From assembly GCF_028596025.1 (NCBI RefSeq), contig NZ_CP117167.1:5828001-5892000 (forward strand): 64,000 bases of DNA, in the 5' to 3' direction. The notes beneath the pieces were generated by a model. The model saw only the letters and a program-made list of their open reading frames with translations, had not been told where the DNA came from and did not search any database. The DNA comes from Mucilaginibacter jinjuensis. GTDB taxonomy: Bacteria > Bacteroidota > Bacteroidia > Sphingobacteriales > Sphingobacteriaceae. Numbering within the stretch: the first letter of the stretch is position 1; every line of letters starts with the position of its first letter. Both the position numbers and the translations under genes were made by a program. Below, one piece after another: positions 50,561-63,720 of this stretch.

Positions 50561-53557
50561 GTGCAAAACTTTACTTGCTTACCCGGTTTAATATTACGCA
50601 CCCCCATCTACAGTTTTTGCGATTACAGGCCCGAAAAACTACCTTCATTATTAAAAGACCCATTTTTTATCGCAGCTATTTACCTGGCATCGCCCCAACT
50701 GCATAAAATTGTAGAAGATGCAAACTATGATATTCAATTCTTAAACAAAAGCCAGCAATTAAGCCTCTTAAAATACGCCAACCGGATGCATTATCGCCCC
50801 ACTCCATTCGGCAGCTTTTCTGCTTTTTCTGTTACACAATGGGATGAATGCAATCAAATCCAATTAGCCGGCTTAACCGATTTAAAATTTCACGTAGAAT
50901 GGGATCATGAGATTTCACTAAAGCTTTCATCTGCCCATAATATTGAAAAATGGGAAGATGAATTGCTATACGTTAACCATACGCTTTATGAAATAAAAGA
51001 TGAATACCGGTACATGCGTACTCATTTTAACTTCGAAACGCGGATCATCAACTTCTCACTCGAAGCGCTTTATGCAGATCCTTTAATTAAAGAAGTACTT
51101 AGCCTTGTTGAACCAACAAAAACTACGCGGCAATTATTAGCAACACTTTGCGAACAACTTAATTTTAGACCCGACGAGGCCTATGATTATGTACTTTTTT
51201 TATTAGAAACACAGCTGCTTTTACCAGATTCGCATCCGAAGGTTTTGGGGGCGAGCACTACAGCGCCGGGCATTATCAACAAACCCGCTCTTGATCTGCC
51301 AGATCTGAAGAAAGCGAAAGCTGCTCAAAATATGCTTAATCATGTTTTTGAAAAAAACCATCTTACAGCCCCACAGCATACATTTTATGTTAATACTCAA
51401 AGGCTTGTTAGCGGCGGATTAAATCCGGCTATTCAAAACCAGCTGTCGCCGGTACTCGAAGTATTGAGCAAAATGCAAACACCACAAATACCTTCTGCAT
51501 TAAAATTATTTATAGAAGCATTTAAAGCCCGGTACGATCAGGAAGAAGTTCCTTTATTAAATGCATTGGATCCCGAAAGCGGGATAGATTATGCAAACCT
51601 TGCCATAAAAAGTACAACTAATGAGCTATTGGCCGATCTTGATTTTTCATCAGCCGAACCTGTAAGCAATAACATTAGCTGGGTAGCTATGCACCAACTG
51701 TTACTTAGAAAGTGGAACAAACAAACAGCAAGTATCCCCGAAATTATTTTAGACCTCGATGAACCCGAAATACGTGAGCAAAATAAGACCACAATTAATA
51801 TGCCCCCCTCTGTGGCAGTTATGTTTAGGGTGTTGGGCGATCAAATCCTGCTCGAATCTGCCGGTGGGGTAACGGGGTGTTCGCTTATCGGCCGTTTCGC
51901 CAATTTTGACCTGGAATTAAAAAGTATTGCACGCAAAATAACCTCTGCCGAACAGGCCATCAATCCAAATGTAGTTTTTGCGGAGATTGGTCAGCTTTCT
52001 GGTATGCATGTAGATAATATCAATAAACGCCCGCATTTGTACGATTATGAAATCCCGGTTAATACCATTTCATCCCTCCCTGCCAAAAATCAAATACAGT
52101 TAAAGGATCTTTATTTATCCGTTAAGGGAAACCGGCTTGTTATCAGGAATAAAAAATTAGGAAAAGAAATTATCCCACGATTAACATCGGCCTATAACTA
52201 CACACACACCGATCTTGCACTATTTCGTTTCTTGTGCGATATGCAATACCAGGGAGTACAAAGTAATTTAGGGTTCAGTATCGATAGTTTTTTCCCTGGT
52301 CTCAGCGCCTATCCGCGTGTAAAAATAGGCAATGTTATTATCAGCCCGGCCAAATGGTTCTTAACTGAGCCTGAGATACAAAAGATAGGTAAATCGATGG
52401 GGGATTTTAATGAGATCCGCCAACAAAAATGTTGGCCACAATACATCGCCCTTACGCAGAACGACCAGCAACTGGTTTTCAATTTATCTATCGATGCCGA
52501 TATAAGCTTGTTTCAATCCTGCATTCATACCCTAAAAAACTTACAAATACAGGAGTATTTTTTAAGCGATAAAACGGTAAAAAGCCATTACAATAAACCG
52601 GTTATTAACCAGTTTATAGCTTTTTACCTTAATAATAAACCATCATATAACCCTCTTTTACCTGGTGTTACCAACAATCAGCCAGATATCGAACGTAACT
52701 TTAGCTTAGGCAGCGAATGGATCTACCTAAAAATTTACTGCCATGAGCACTCTGCCAATAATTTATTTGGTAATGAATTGCTTAATTTCTTAAACAGGCC
52801 TGATCTCCATATCATTAAAAAATGGTTCTTTATACGTTATACAGATCCTAAGCCACATATCAGGCTGCGTATCCAGGCAGAAACCAAACACCTGGGCCTT
52901 ATCTTAAAAAAACTTAATGACGCCTTAAAAGAGAATATTGAATACAATATAATACAGGGATACCAGGCCGATATATATCGCCGTGAAGTAGAACGTTACA
53001 GTTCATTATTAATGGATGAGGTTGAAACCGTGTTTTACTACAGCAGCAAACTGATATGCCGATACATTAAGCAACTAAACACCGTACCCAACACTTTCAG
53101 CTATTATAGCTTAGCCTTAGTAAGCTTCTATGATATCATTAACCTGTTTAGCGACTTTATACCTGATGAAATAACTTTTACAAACGCCATAGCAAAGAGT
53201 TTGTACAGCGAATTTTCGAACACTAAAAATTTACAGATCTCACTCGATCAAAAGTACCGGGGAATGAAGCTTGAGATAGAGCAGCTTTTAAACAATAACA
53301 CTTTATATAACCAGTTAAAGCTGGATAAAGAATTCGATGAGTTTACAGATGCATGCATTATCTTAAAAAATAAAGCTTTAAATATAAACAACGATCAAAA
53401 GATAAGCCTGGTGGCCGATATCATCCACATGCATTTAAACCGGATATTTTTTGAGCAACAGCGTAAACAGGAACTTTGCATTTATCATATACTGCACAAA
53501 TATTATACTGCCCAAAAAGCTAAAGCCAGGCAAAAAGAAACAACTTATGCTATTTAA
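50561..53557 (+). CDS. LanB-type lantibiotic dehydratase, full length
   Basis: 998 residues, the size of complete LanB enzymes that glutamylate Ser/Thr of a peptide using Glu-tRNA and then eliminate glutamate to give dehydroamino acids. The N-terminal glutamylation domain (about 1-700) starts ILRTPIYSFCDYRPEKL near 11 and has RPTPFGSFSAFSV near 80. The C-terminal elimination domain (about 725-990) has the signature WFFIRYTDPKPHIRLRIQ near 755-772 and YRREVERYSSLLMDEVE near 806. GTG at 50561 is the start; an in-frame stop lies 12 bp upstream and the next ATG is far inside. No LanC cyclase, protease or transporter is nearby. Confidence 0.9.
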   Translation: MQNFTCLPGLILRTPIYSFCDYRPEKLPSLLKDPFFIAAIYLASPQLHKIVEDANYDIQFLNKSQQLSLLKYANRMHYRPTPFGSFSAFSVTQWDECNQIQLAGLTDLKFHVEWDHEISLKLSSAHNIEKWEDELLYVNHTLYEIKDEYRYMRTHFNFETRIINFSLEALYADPLIKEVLSLVEPTKTTRQLLATLCEQLNFRPDEAYDYVLFLLETQLLLPDSHPKVLGASTTAPGIINKPALDLPDLKKAKAAQNMLNHVFEKNHLTAPQHTFYVNTQRLVSGGLNPAIQNQLSPVLEVLSKMQTPQIPSALKLFIEAFKARYDQEEVPLLNALDPESGIDYANLAIKSTTNELLADLDFSSAEPVSNNISWVAMHQLLLRKWNKQTASIPEIILDLDEPEIREQNKTTINMPPSVAVMFRVLGDQILLESAGGVTGCSLIGRFANFDLELKSIARKITSAEQAINPNVVFAEIGQLSGMHVDNINKRPHLYDYEIPVNTISSLPAKNQIQLKDLYLSVKGNRLVIRNKKLGKEIIPRLTSAYNYTHTDLALFRFLCDMQYQGVQSNLGFSIDSFFPGLSAYPRVKIGNVIISPAKWFLTEPEIQKIGKSMGDFNEIRQQKCWPQYIALTQNDQQLVFNLSIDADISLFQSCIHTLKNLQIQEYFLSDKTVKSHYNKPVINQFIAFYLNNKPSYNPLLPGVTNNQPDIERNFSLGSEWIYLKIYCHEHSANNLFGNELLNFLNRPDLHIIKKWFFIRYTDPKPHIRLRIQAETKHLGLILKKLNDALKENIEYNIIQGYQADIYRREVERYSSLLMDEVETVFYYSSKLICRYIKQLNTVPNTFSYYSLALVSFYDIINLFSDFIPDEITFTNAIAKSLYSEFSNTKNLQISLDQKYRGMKLEIEQLLNNNTLYNQLKLDKEFDEFTDACIILKNKALNINNDQKISLVADIIHMHLNRIFFEQQRKQELCIYHILHKYYTAQKAKARQKETTYAI

Positions 53558-53693
53558 GCATCATACTAAATACTGTGCCGAACTTTGAGAATACATGTTT
53601 CATTTATATATTGATGATATAACCCATACTGCCCTAACCATATCAGCAGTAAATTATAATTACCAATTATATATAACCTTTAATAATAAACTT

Positions 53694-54245
53694 ATGGCGC
53701 ACATAAAATTGCATAATGAAGAGTTACCGGGTATAGTCGGGTTGTTCGACTACAGAACAGAAACAGCACAACCTATGTCGGCGCTTGCCGAAGTTCTACT
53801 ACGCGGCCCATCAAGCCTGAGCAGTGGCGAACGTGAAATTATTGCAGCTTCCGTTTCCTATTGGAATCAATGCCATTTCTGCCATACCTCGCACGCAGCG
53901 GCAGCCGTTGCCCATTTAAATAGTGGCCTGCCACTTATCGACGACATTAAAGCGGGTTTACCTAACACCCCCGTTTCAGATAAATTAAGGGCGCTGCTAC
54001 ACATAGCCCACCAGGTACAGGGCAATGGCAAAAACGTTACCGAAGCAGATATAACTGCAGCACGTAACGAAGGCGCAACAGACCTGGAGATACACGATAC
54101 CGTGTTAATTGCTGCAGCCTTTTGTATGTATAACCGTTATGTAGATGACTTAGGCACCTGGGCGCCCGGCCCTAATGAAGCCTACGCCGAAATGGGCGAA
54201 CGCCTTGCCCACCAAGGCTATATTAAAGTGCTGGAAGGAGCTTAA
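53694..54245 (+). CDS. AhpD-like / carboxymuconolactone decarboxylase-family protein
   Basis: 183 residues from ATG 53694 (a longer frame from 53595 has no family match at its N-terminus). All-helical AhpD fold with the redox motif CHFCHTSH: Cys60, Cys63 and His67, the AhpD-type CxxCxxxH proton-relay site. C-terminal DTVLIAAAFCMYNRYVDDLG near 142-161 is typical of peroxidase-related members. Members are peroxidases or disulphide reductases. It lies 136 bp after the dehydratase and before a terminator, so it may ride on the same transcript; a role in the peptide pathway is only suggested by position. Confidence 0.85.
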   Translation: MAHIKLHNEELPGIVGLFDYRTETAQPMSALAEVLLRGPSSLSSGEREIIAASVSYWNQCHFCHTSHAAAAVAHLNSGLPLIDDIKAGLPNTPVSDKLRALLHIAHQVQGNGKNVTEADITAARNEGATDLEIHDTVLIAAAFCMYNRYVDDLGTWAPGPNEAYAEMGERLAHQGYIKVLEGA

Positions 54246-54267
54246 TATTATTTCTGTTAGATATACG

Positions 54268-54295
54268 GGCAGTCTCAATTAAGGCTGCCTTTTTG
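54268..54295 (+). terminator. terminator of the RiPP-like locus
   Basis: GGCAGTCT (54268-54275) with AGGCTGCC (54282-54289), one G-T pair, then TTTTTGTG. It ends the plus-strand transcript from the AhpD-like gene. Confidence 0.7.
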
Positions 54296-54703
54296 TGTGG
54301 TTTTTATTAGTAAACGATCTGTCAGCATTTCATAGGCAGCTACAGTCCCGCTATCCACTCATACTGCACCGGCCTTATTCACCAGGCCGGTATCCGCTGC
54401 TATCAGGTTTAGGGTGAAGGTTCACTGGTTTATTGGTTTATTGGTTCAATAGTTCATTGGTCTTAGCTATTGTAGTACAGGTAATTTGCCATAGCATTAA
54501 GCAAAAAAGGCAGCGTGGTTTCCCATGCTGCCTTTGGTATTATATTATGGTGGTTAGTTAAGCGCCCGCATCCCTTCCCATCTGGGGCATAACTGGTTGT
54601 TCTGTTTGTTGGTTATGGTTGATTGGTTGCCTATGTTGATAGGTTCTAAAAGCAGAACTACTCACTTAATCAACTGCTCACCACTCACCAATCCCCATAA
54701 AAC
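54296..54703. other. gap between the RiPP-like locus and the rRNA operon
   Basis: No gene. It has low-complexity TTATTGGTT and TTGGTTATGG words (54428-54466, 54592-54640) and the rRNA terminator at 54506-54535. CTACTCACTTAATCAACTGC-type words here recur in the rRNA spacers. Confidence 0.5.
54506..54535 (-). terminator. rRNA operon terminator 2
   Basis: AAAGGCAGC (54506-54514) with GCTGCCTTT (54527-54535); on the minus strand the T-run follows as TTTTTTGC. It lies downstream of the 5S gene. Confidence 0.7.
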
Positions 54704-54736
54704 AAGAAAGCCCTTGCTGTATAGCAAAGGCTTCTT
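54704..54736 (-). terminator. rRNA operon terminator 1
   Basis: Minus-strand arms AGCCTTTGCT and AGCAAGGGCT (one G-U pair), extended by flanking AAGA/TCTT, then TTGTTTTA. It follows directly on the 5S rRNA. Confidence 0.65.
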
Positions 54737-54743
54737 GATAAGG

Positions 54744-54853
<110 letters not shown>

Positions 54854-54869
54854 AATATCTTTAATGTTA

Positions 54870-54951
54870 GTAGTGAGTAATTGATTGAGTTAAGTGGTTA
54901 AGTAGTTCCATTTGTAACTACTCACTTAGTCAACCATTCTCTATTCACTAA
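54870..54951. repeat. imperfect palindrome in the 23S-5S spacer
   Basis: AGTAGTT (54901-54907) pairs with AACTACT (54916-54922), and the outer arms TAGTGA and TCACTA also match, with a patchy stem between. It may be an RNA processing stem. Confidence 0.45.
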
Positions 54952-55019
54952 GAACAATGACATATTATTGAAAGAAGTATTGATTTTCACTGTTAAACAG
55001 CTTATTGTTTTGGTTTTCT

Positions 55020-55082
55020 GTGGTTATTAAGTTATTCGGTTATTAGTTATTGCTAACCTGTAACTATTAACTCAATAACCAC
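55020..55082. repeat. long inverted repeat beside the 23S 3' end
   Basis: GTGGTTATTAAGTTA (55020-55034) pairs with TAACTCAATAACCAC (55068-55082) at 14 of 15 positions, with further pairing inside. It starts just after the 23S 3' end. Confidence 0.6.
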
Positions 55083-55095
55083 ATTATCCGTTGTC

Positions 55096-57976
<2,881 letters not shown>

Positions 57977-58021
57977 CCATTATCGCTTTTGCTCGATATG
58001 GTATGTCTTTATATTAAGATA

Positions 58022-58097
58022 GTTATTCAGTTATTGGGTTATTGAGTTATTCGTAGCTCTCTTGCGAGAGTAACTATTAACTTAATAACTTCTAACT
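58022..58097. repeat. imperfect palindrome in the tRNA-Ala/23S spacer
   Basis: The core stem CTCTC-TTGC-GAGAG (58057-58070) is continued outward by AGTTATTGAGTTATT-type words against AACTATTAACTTAATAACTT. It lies just upstream of the 23S 5' end. Confidence 0.5.
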
Positions 58098-58226
58098 TCG
58101 TAACTGTCCTTACTGTTGTTTCAGTTTATTCAATTACTTCTTCCAATATGTCAAAGAACTTTCACCCCAACCCCTAAAGGGGCTTTTGTCAATATCCATC
58201 CCTTGGTAGGGTTATGGAGGGTTTGG

Positions 58227-58300
58227 TGGAGAATAACGGATTCGAACCGTTGACCCCCTGCGTGCAAGGCAGGTGCTCTAGCCAGCTGAGCTAATCCCCC
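58227..58300 (-). tRNA. tRNA-Ala (TGC)
   Basis: Minus strand GGGGGATTAGCTCAGCTGGC start, anticodon loop CTTGCAC with TGC (plus-strand GCA at 58264-58266), T arm ACGGTTCGAATCCGT, acceptor GGGGGAT with ATTCTCC (two G-U pairs), discriminator A. Confidence 0.97.
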
Positions 58301-58394
58301 GGAAAATCTAATGAGTGAATGTTTTAATGAGTGAATGAGTGAATATTACTACTCTATCATTCTATCATTCCTTCCTTCTATCATTTGCCCCCTG

Positions 58395-58469
58395 TAGTCT
58401 CGAGCAGATTTGAACTGCTGACCCCTACATTATCAGTGTAGTGCTCTAACCAAACTGAGCTACGAGACT
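58395..58469 (-). tRNA. tRNA-Ile (GAT)
   Basis: Minus strand AGTCTCGTAGCTCAGTTTGG start, anticodon GAT (plus-strand ATC at 58432-58434) in ACTGATAAT, T arm GCAGTTCAAATCTGC, acceptor AGTCTCG with CGAGACT, discriminator A. Confidence 0.97.
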
Positions 58470-58706
58470 ATTCTATTCAATAGCATCCGTAAGCCAGATG
58501 CCTGGTTAAAGCCAACCAACCTGATGGCTTCATCTTCTGGGTTTCCTTTAATCTAGTTGCGAGTCTTGAGCTTTGAGTTTCGAGTATTAACTACTCACCA
58601 CTCACTCATTCAAACTCACCACTAAATCTGAATATCTTTTAAGTATAACATGTTGCAAAGCGCGTTTTAGCTTTGCTATCTGACCCGTAATCTTGGATAC
58701 TGCTCC

Positions 58707-60231
<1,525 letters not shown>

Positions 60232-60613
60232 AAATGTTTTTGTTTGTCCAGACCCTATTACTCAAAATAGAAATCTGTATTAATCTGATGAGGCCGGTAA
60301 TCCGAGCTCCGTTACCAGAACTCTGCTTCCCTTATCATCTTCGTATCTTTATACAGTATCCTACGAGCTTATCAGATTTGTTTTCTTAAAACTGAACTTC
60401 AATCTTTCGATCTCCATTCCGCTTCGCTACATGTTATATCTTAAAAAAAGAACTTTTCACTTCCCCTCACGGTTCAGCTTTATGTTTTACAATCATTGCG
60501 ATTGTTAACCTTTCATTTGTCATTCGCTAGGCATTGCGCTTCGCTTTTTCTTTCCGTTTACTTCCCTGGTTATCACCAGCTTTTCTCCGTTTTCTTTCCC
60601 CGTTTCGGGAGTG
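60232..60613. other. 16S leader region
   Basis: About 380 bp between the 16S 5' end and the nearest rRNA promoter. No credible gene. The sequence is T/C-rich on the plus strand, with CAATCATTGCGATTG (60490-60504) as a small palindrome. Leader boxes for antitermination probably lie here but cannot be picked out by eye. Confidence 0.4.
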
Positions 60614-60644
60614 CAAAGGTAAGAAGCTTTTTGTTTTTTCCAAA
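60614..60644 (-). promoter_or_regulatory. rRNA operon promoter, proximal
   Basis: On the minus strand: TTTG (60644-60641), exactly 19 nt, then TACCTTTG (60621-60614). Perfect Bacteroidota consensus. Confidence 0.8.
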
Positions 60645-60796
60645 TTTTATTTGAAGAATTTTTTAGCTTTCTTTTCGATGATGATCAGCGCATTTTCATT
60701 TGCTTTTCTCTTCAGTTTCCCATCCGCTTATCGCTTTTGCTTAACCTCATTTTCATCTGCCTTTTTAAGAACTTCGCCTCGTTTCCGAAGCGGCTG

Positions 60797-60828
60797 CAAA
60801 GATGAGAATCTTTTTTGGTATCCGGAAA
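60797..60828 (-). promoter_or_regulatory. rRNA operon promoter, middle (weak)
   Basis: On the minus strand: TTTC (60828-60825), 20 nt, then CATCTTTG (60804-60797). Two mismatches, but the flanking GCAGC after the -7 box matches the other two promoters. Confidence 0.5.
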
Positions 60829-60910
60829 TGTTTTTTAACATTTTCTTAACCTCTTTTTCAACCCCTCTTTACCCTTTCAATGAACATCCCGCTATCTCGT
60901 TTGCGGGCTG

Positions 60911-60941
60911 CAAAGGTATGAACCTTTTTTGTTTTTGCAAA
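60911..60941 (-). promoter_or_regulatory. rRNA operon promoter, distal
   Basis: On the minus strand: TTTG (60941-60938), exactly 19 nt, then TACCTTTG (60918-60911). Perfect consensus, same -7 octamer as the proximal promoter. Confidence 0.8.
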
Positions 60942-61191
60942 CCATTCGTATAATAATAACACACTATAGTTGCAATGCGCTGTTTATCAGCTCTAAAAAA
61001 TCAACAGATTATCCAAACAACTACATTCCCAATTTTGTATCCAACATAAATAGTACGTTACTGTATATATAGAAGGGCGCTTTATTAAATGTTAAGTGGT
61101 ATAAAAGCTATCATATATTGAGTGCAAAAGGCAGCAACTAATTAACATATTGCCCAAAAACCACTCTTCTTTATTTATAGTACTTTTGTAA

Positions 61192-61410
61192 ATGATGCAA
61201 CAGCAAGCCAATAATCCACTCCATGGTAAAACTTTAGAAATGATTTTAAATGAATTGGTAGCCCATTATGGCTGGCCTGAGTTGGGATCCCGCATCCGCA
61301 TCAATTGTTTTAATGACGATCCGAGCGTTAAATTGAGCCTGAAGTTTCTCCGCAAAACAGATTGGGCAAGAAAAAAGGTGGAAGACCTTTACGTTTCCAC
61401 CTCGTTTTAA
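61192..61410 (+). CDS. VF530-family small DNA-binding-type protein (DUF2132)
   Basis: 72 residues (ATG at 61192, another at 61195). NNPLHGKTLEMILNELVAHY and GWPELGSRIRINCFNDDPSV followed by KLSLKFLRKTDWARKKVEDL are the VF530 family core, a small helical domain related to DNA-binding folds. A TACTTTTG box at 61181-61188 ends only 3 bp before the ATG, so the mRNA may be leaderless. The function is unknown. Confidence 0.88.
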   Translation: MMQQQANNPLHGKTLEMILNELVAHYGWPELGSRIRINCFNDDPSVKLSLKFLRKTDWARKKVEDLYVSTSF

Positions 61411-61507
61411 TATTATTTAGTTCATAGATCATAGTTGATAGTCCATAGACGAACCGAAACTATAAATCATTTCTTTGATCTATAATCTATAAACCATCAA
61501 CTATAAC

Positions 61508-62812
61508 CTACGAATGCTTTTTCTTATTATTCATTTTAGCCTTTAAGCCTGCACGGTAGTTATAGGTTTTAGCATTGCTGGCTTTCTTTTCGTGAAAGGC
61601 TGCGCCCGGGGCATCTTCATCGGCTTTAGCTTTGGCTGCTTTCTTTTCGGCAGCGTCTCCGCTTTTTCGTTCTTTTTCGATAATCAGGTTTTCGGGCAGG
61701 TCTGCCAAAGGGATCTTCTGACCAGTGGCTTGCTCGATCTTTTTAACTGCCGTTAATTCCAGATCAGTCGCGAAGGTAATGGCCATGATTTCATCTTCAA
61801 CCTCGGGCGAATCATTGATCATACGATCGATGTAAGTTTCCTTTTCAACCGGCAGTTCAAAATGGATCAGGAAGGGAATATCATCCAGATCGAGTTTCTG
61901 TTCTGCATCATTCACCACAATTAACACCCGGGTATCAACACTCTTGAAATCATAGATTGATTCAAAACCATTCATCTCGAAAAACCACGGATTTAATAAA
62001 CCAACTGTAGTTTTACGGTCGTGCAGGCTTTTGTATAATTTCTCGGCTGTTGGGCGGGTATTTACAAACAGCACTATTTTGGTAAACAGGTCTTCATCCT
62101 GCATAAACAGGTTGAGCAAGTTTACTTTGGTGCCGAAGTTGGGTACCAGGTATAACAGCTGCGGATGCGTATCAAACAGGGGCTCTCCTACTTCTTCAAC
62201 CTCAACAATGGCGGGCTGTTTCATAAAAGGCGCAGTCATTTTGTTTAAACGATCATGGATTACCTCTGTAAAAACAAGATGCTGGCATTTAGGGATACTG
62301 TTTGCCAGTTCAACCACCGGCAATTGCAGGCCCTGCTTAACAACAAGTTCGGCATCATCGATAATCAGTAGTTCTATCTTATTTACATCGAGCCCCAACT
62401 TTAGGTAAATGGCACGTGCACGATCGGGTGTTGCCACTACAATATCGGCCCCTTCGGCCATGGCATCCATCTGGGCTTCTATACCCGGAGTTGCAAACAG
62501 GGCGACTATCCTGAGCGATTTGTTTTTATTGATCTGATTGATCTGGGCAATAACCTCTTCAACCTTTTCTTTATCGGGCACCAAAATCAAAACTCTCGGT
62601 ACGCCATCGGGCGTATAATTAAACTTATTGAGTGCAGCCAGTATATAGGTGGTGGTTTTTCCGCATCCTTCGGGGCCAACGCCAATTACATCCTGCCCGC
62701 CCATAATGCGGGCCAGTGTTTTTTGTTGTATTTCTTTAGGAGCTACGAAACCTACTTCGTTTAATGATTGTATTAATCCTTTTTTCAGCTTCAATTTATC
62801 TAACCACGCCAT
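61508..62812 (-). CDS. DEAD-box-like helicase with altered motif II
   Basis: 434 residues from ATG 62812; a frame extension to TTG 62845 runs into a TAAATTTG promoter box and was not used. RecA-like domain 1: Q-motif region FVAPKEIQQKTLARI near 21-35, Walker A GPEGCGKTTTYIL near 44, VATPDRARAI near 124. Motif II reads LLIIDDAELVV near 145, so DDAE replaces DEAD. Domain 2: IVLFVNTRPTAEKLYKSLHD near 253. The usual HRxGRxxR motif VI is not seen; FELPVEKETYIDRMI stands near its position. A Lys/Ala-rich tail ends the protein. ATP binding is likely, RNA unwinding doubtful. Confidence 0.82.
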   Translation of the reverse strand: MAWLDKLKLKKGLIQSLNEVGFVAPKEIQQKTLARIMGGQDVIGVGPEGCGKTTTYILAALNKFNYTPDGVPRVLILVPDKEKVEEVIAQINQINKNKSLRIVALFATPGIEAQMDAMAEGADIVVATPDRARAIYLKLGLDVNKIELLIIDDAELVVKQGLQLPVVELANSIPKCQHLVFTEVIHDRLNKMTAPFMKQPAIVEVEEVGEPLFDTHPQLLYLVPNFGTKVNLLNLFMQDEDLFTKIVLFVNTRPTAEKLYKSLHDRKTTVGLLNPWFFEMNGFESIYDFKSVDTRVLIVVNDAEQKLDLDDIPFLIHFELPVEKETYIDRMINDSPEVEDEIMAITFATDLELTAVKKIEQATGQKIPLADLPENLIIEKERKSGDAAEKKAAKAKADEDAPGAAFHEKKASNAKTYNYRAGLKAKMNNKKKHS

Positions 62813-62925
62813 ATCTTGTATTTTAAAATCCCGGAGGGGCGACAAATTTACCCTTTTTAAGGCGCATTTTTAGCTTTTGACTGAAATTGGTTTAAAATAG
62901 TGGCTTAATATCAAGAGGTTAGCCG

Positions 62926-63666
62926 TTAAGCAACCCCACCATTAACCCTAATTAGCAGTCCGTTTACCCAACCTGCATCTTCACTCACAAGATAAGCTAC
63001 AGCATCGGCAACCTCATCAACACTACCGAAACGTTCTAATGGTGATAGTTTTTCCATTTGTGCAATTTGTGCTGCCGTTTTACCCTCGAAAAACATTTCG
63101 GACTGAATTAATCCCGGCGCAATCATATTTACAGTGATTTGCCGGCCCCGTAATTCTTTCACAAATACTTTGGTAATAGCTTCAACCGCAGCTTTTGTAC
63201 CTACATATAGCCCCATACCTGGTGTTGATGTAGCGACAGCGGTGCTCGAAAAATTAACGATACGACCTCCCTGGCTTAATCTTTTCGCAGCGAGTTTTAA
63301 CCCGTTAACCGTGCCGCGAACGTTGATATTGAAGAGATAGTCGAACAAATCATCATCGCTATCAGCAATCGGGCTTAATTTAGACACACCTGCATTATTG
63401 ATGAGCACATCAACCGGGCCATAGGTCTTTTCGGCCATATCGAAGAGATTCTCAAATTGCTGAATTTTTGATACATCAGCTTGTACAGCAATGGCTATGC
63501 CTCCGGCTTGTTCAATTTGCGCTACAACCCGCTGTGCCTCGGCTTCGCTATTGGCATAATTAACAACTACCTGGTAGCCATTTGCTGCCAGTTTTATGGC
63601 GATAGCTTTGCCTATACCCCTTGATGCGCCGGTTACAATGGCGGTTTTTACTGTCGAATTTTTCAT
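62926..63666 (-). CDS. short-chain dehydrogenase/reductase
   Basis: 246-residue classical SDR: TGASRGIGKAIA near 12, NNAGVSKLSPIA near 91, catalytic NFSSTAVATSTPGMGLYVGT with Tyr near 154 and Lys at YVGTKAAV, then VNMIAPGLIQSEMFFEGKT near 181, C-terminus VNGLLIRVNGGVA. FabG/3-oxoacyl reductase-like. The truncated AraC gene lies 54 bp upstream on the same strand and is the probable regulator. Confidence 0.9.
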   Translation of the reverse strand: MKNSTVKTAIVTGASRGIGKAIAIKLAANGYQVVVNYANSEAEAQRVVAQIEQAGGIAIAVQADVSKIQQFENLFDMAEKTYGPVDVLINNAGVSKLSPIADSDDDLFDYLFNINVRGTVNGLKLAAKRLSQGGRIVNFSSTAVATSTPGMGLYVGTKAAVEAITKVFVKELRGRQITVNMIAPGLIQSEMFFEGKTAAQIAQMEKLSPLERFGSVDEVADAVAYLVSEDAGWVNGLLIRVNGGVA

Positions 63667-63720
63667 TAACTAACTTTTTTACAAAGCTCGGCACCAGTAA
63701 TTCTTTAAAATGGTGATGAT

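Noticed and set aside
50317..53557. Calling the locus a standard class I lanthipeptide cluster
   Set aside because: No Cys in the peptide and no LanC cyclase, protease or transporter in the surrounding sequence.
60534..60953. A 139-codon Phe/Ser-rich frame upstream of 16S
   Set aside because: It overlaps all three predicted rRNA promoters and its composition is that of T/C-rich DNA read as protein.
62813..62845. N-terminal extension of the helicase to TTG 62845
   Set aside because: The extension overlaps a TAAATTTG promoter box, so transcription probably starts inside it; ATG 62812 fits the family start better.
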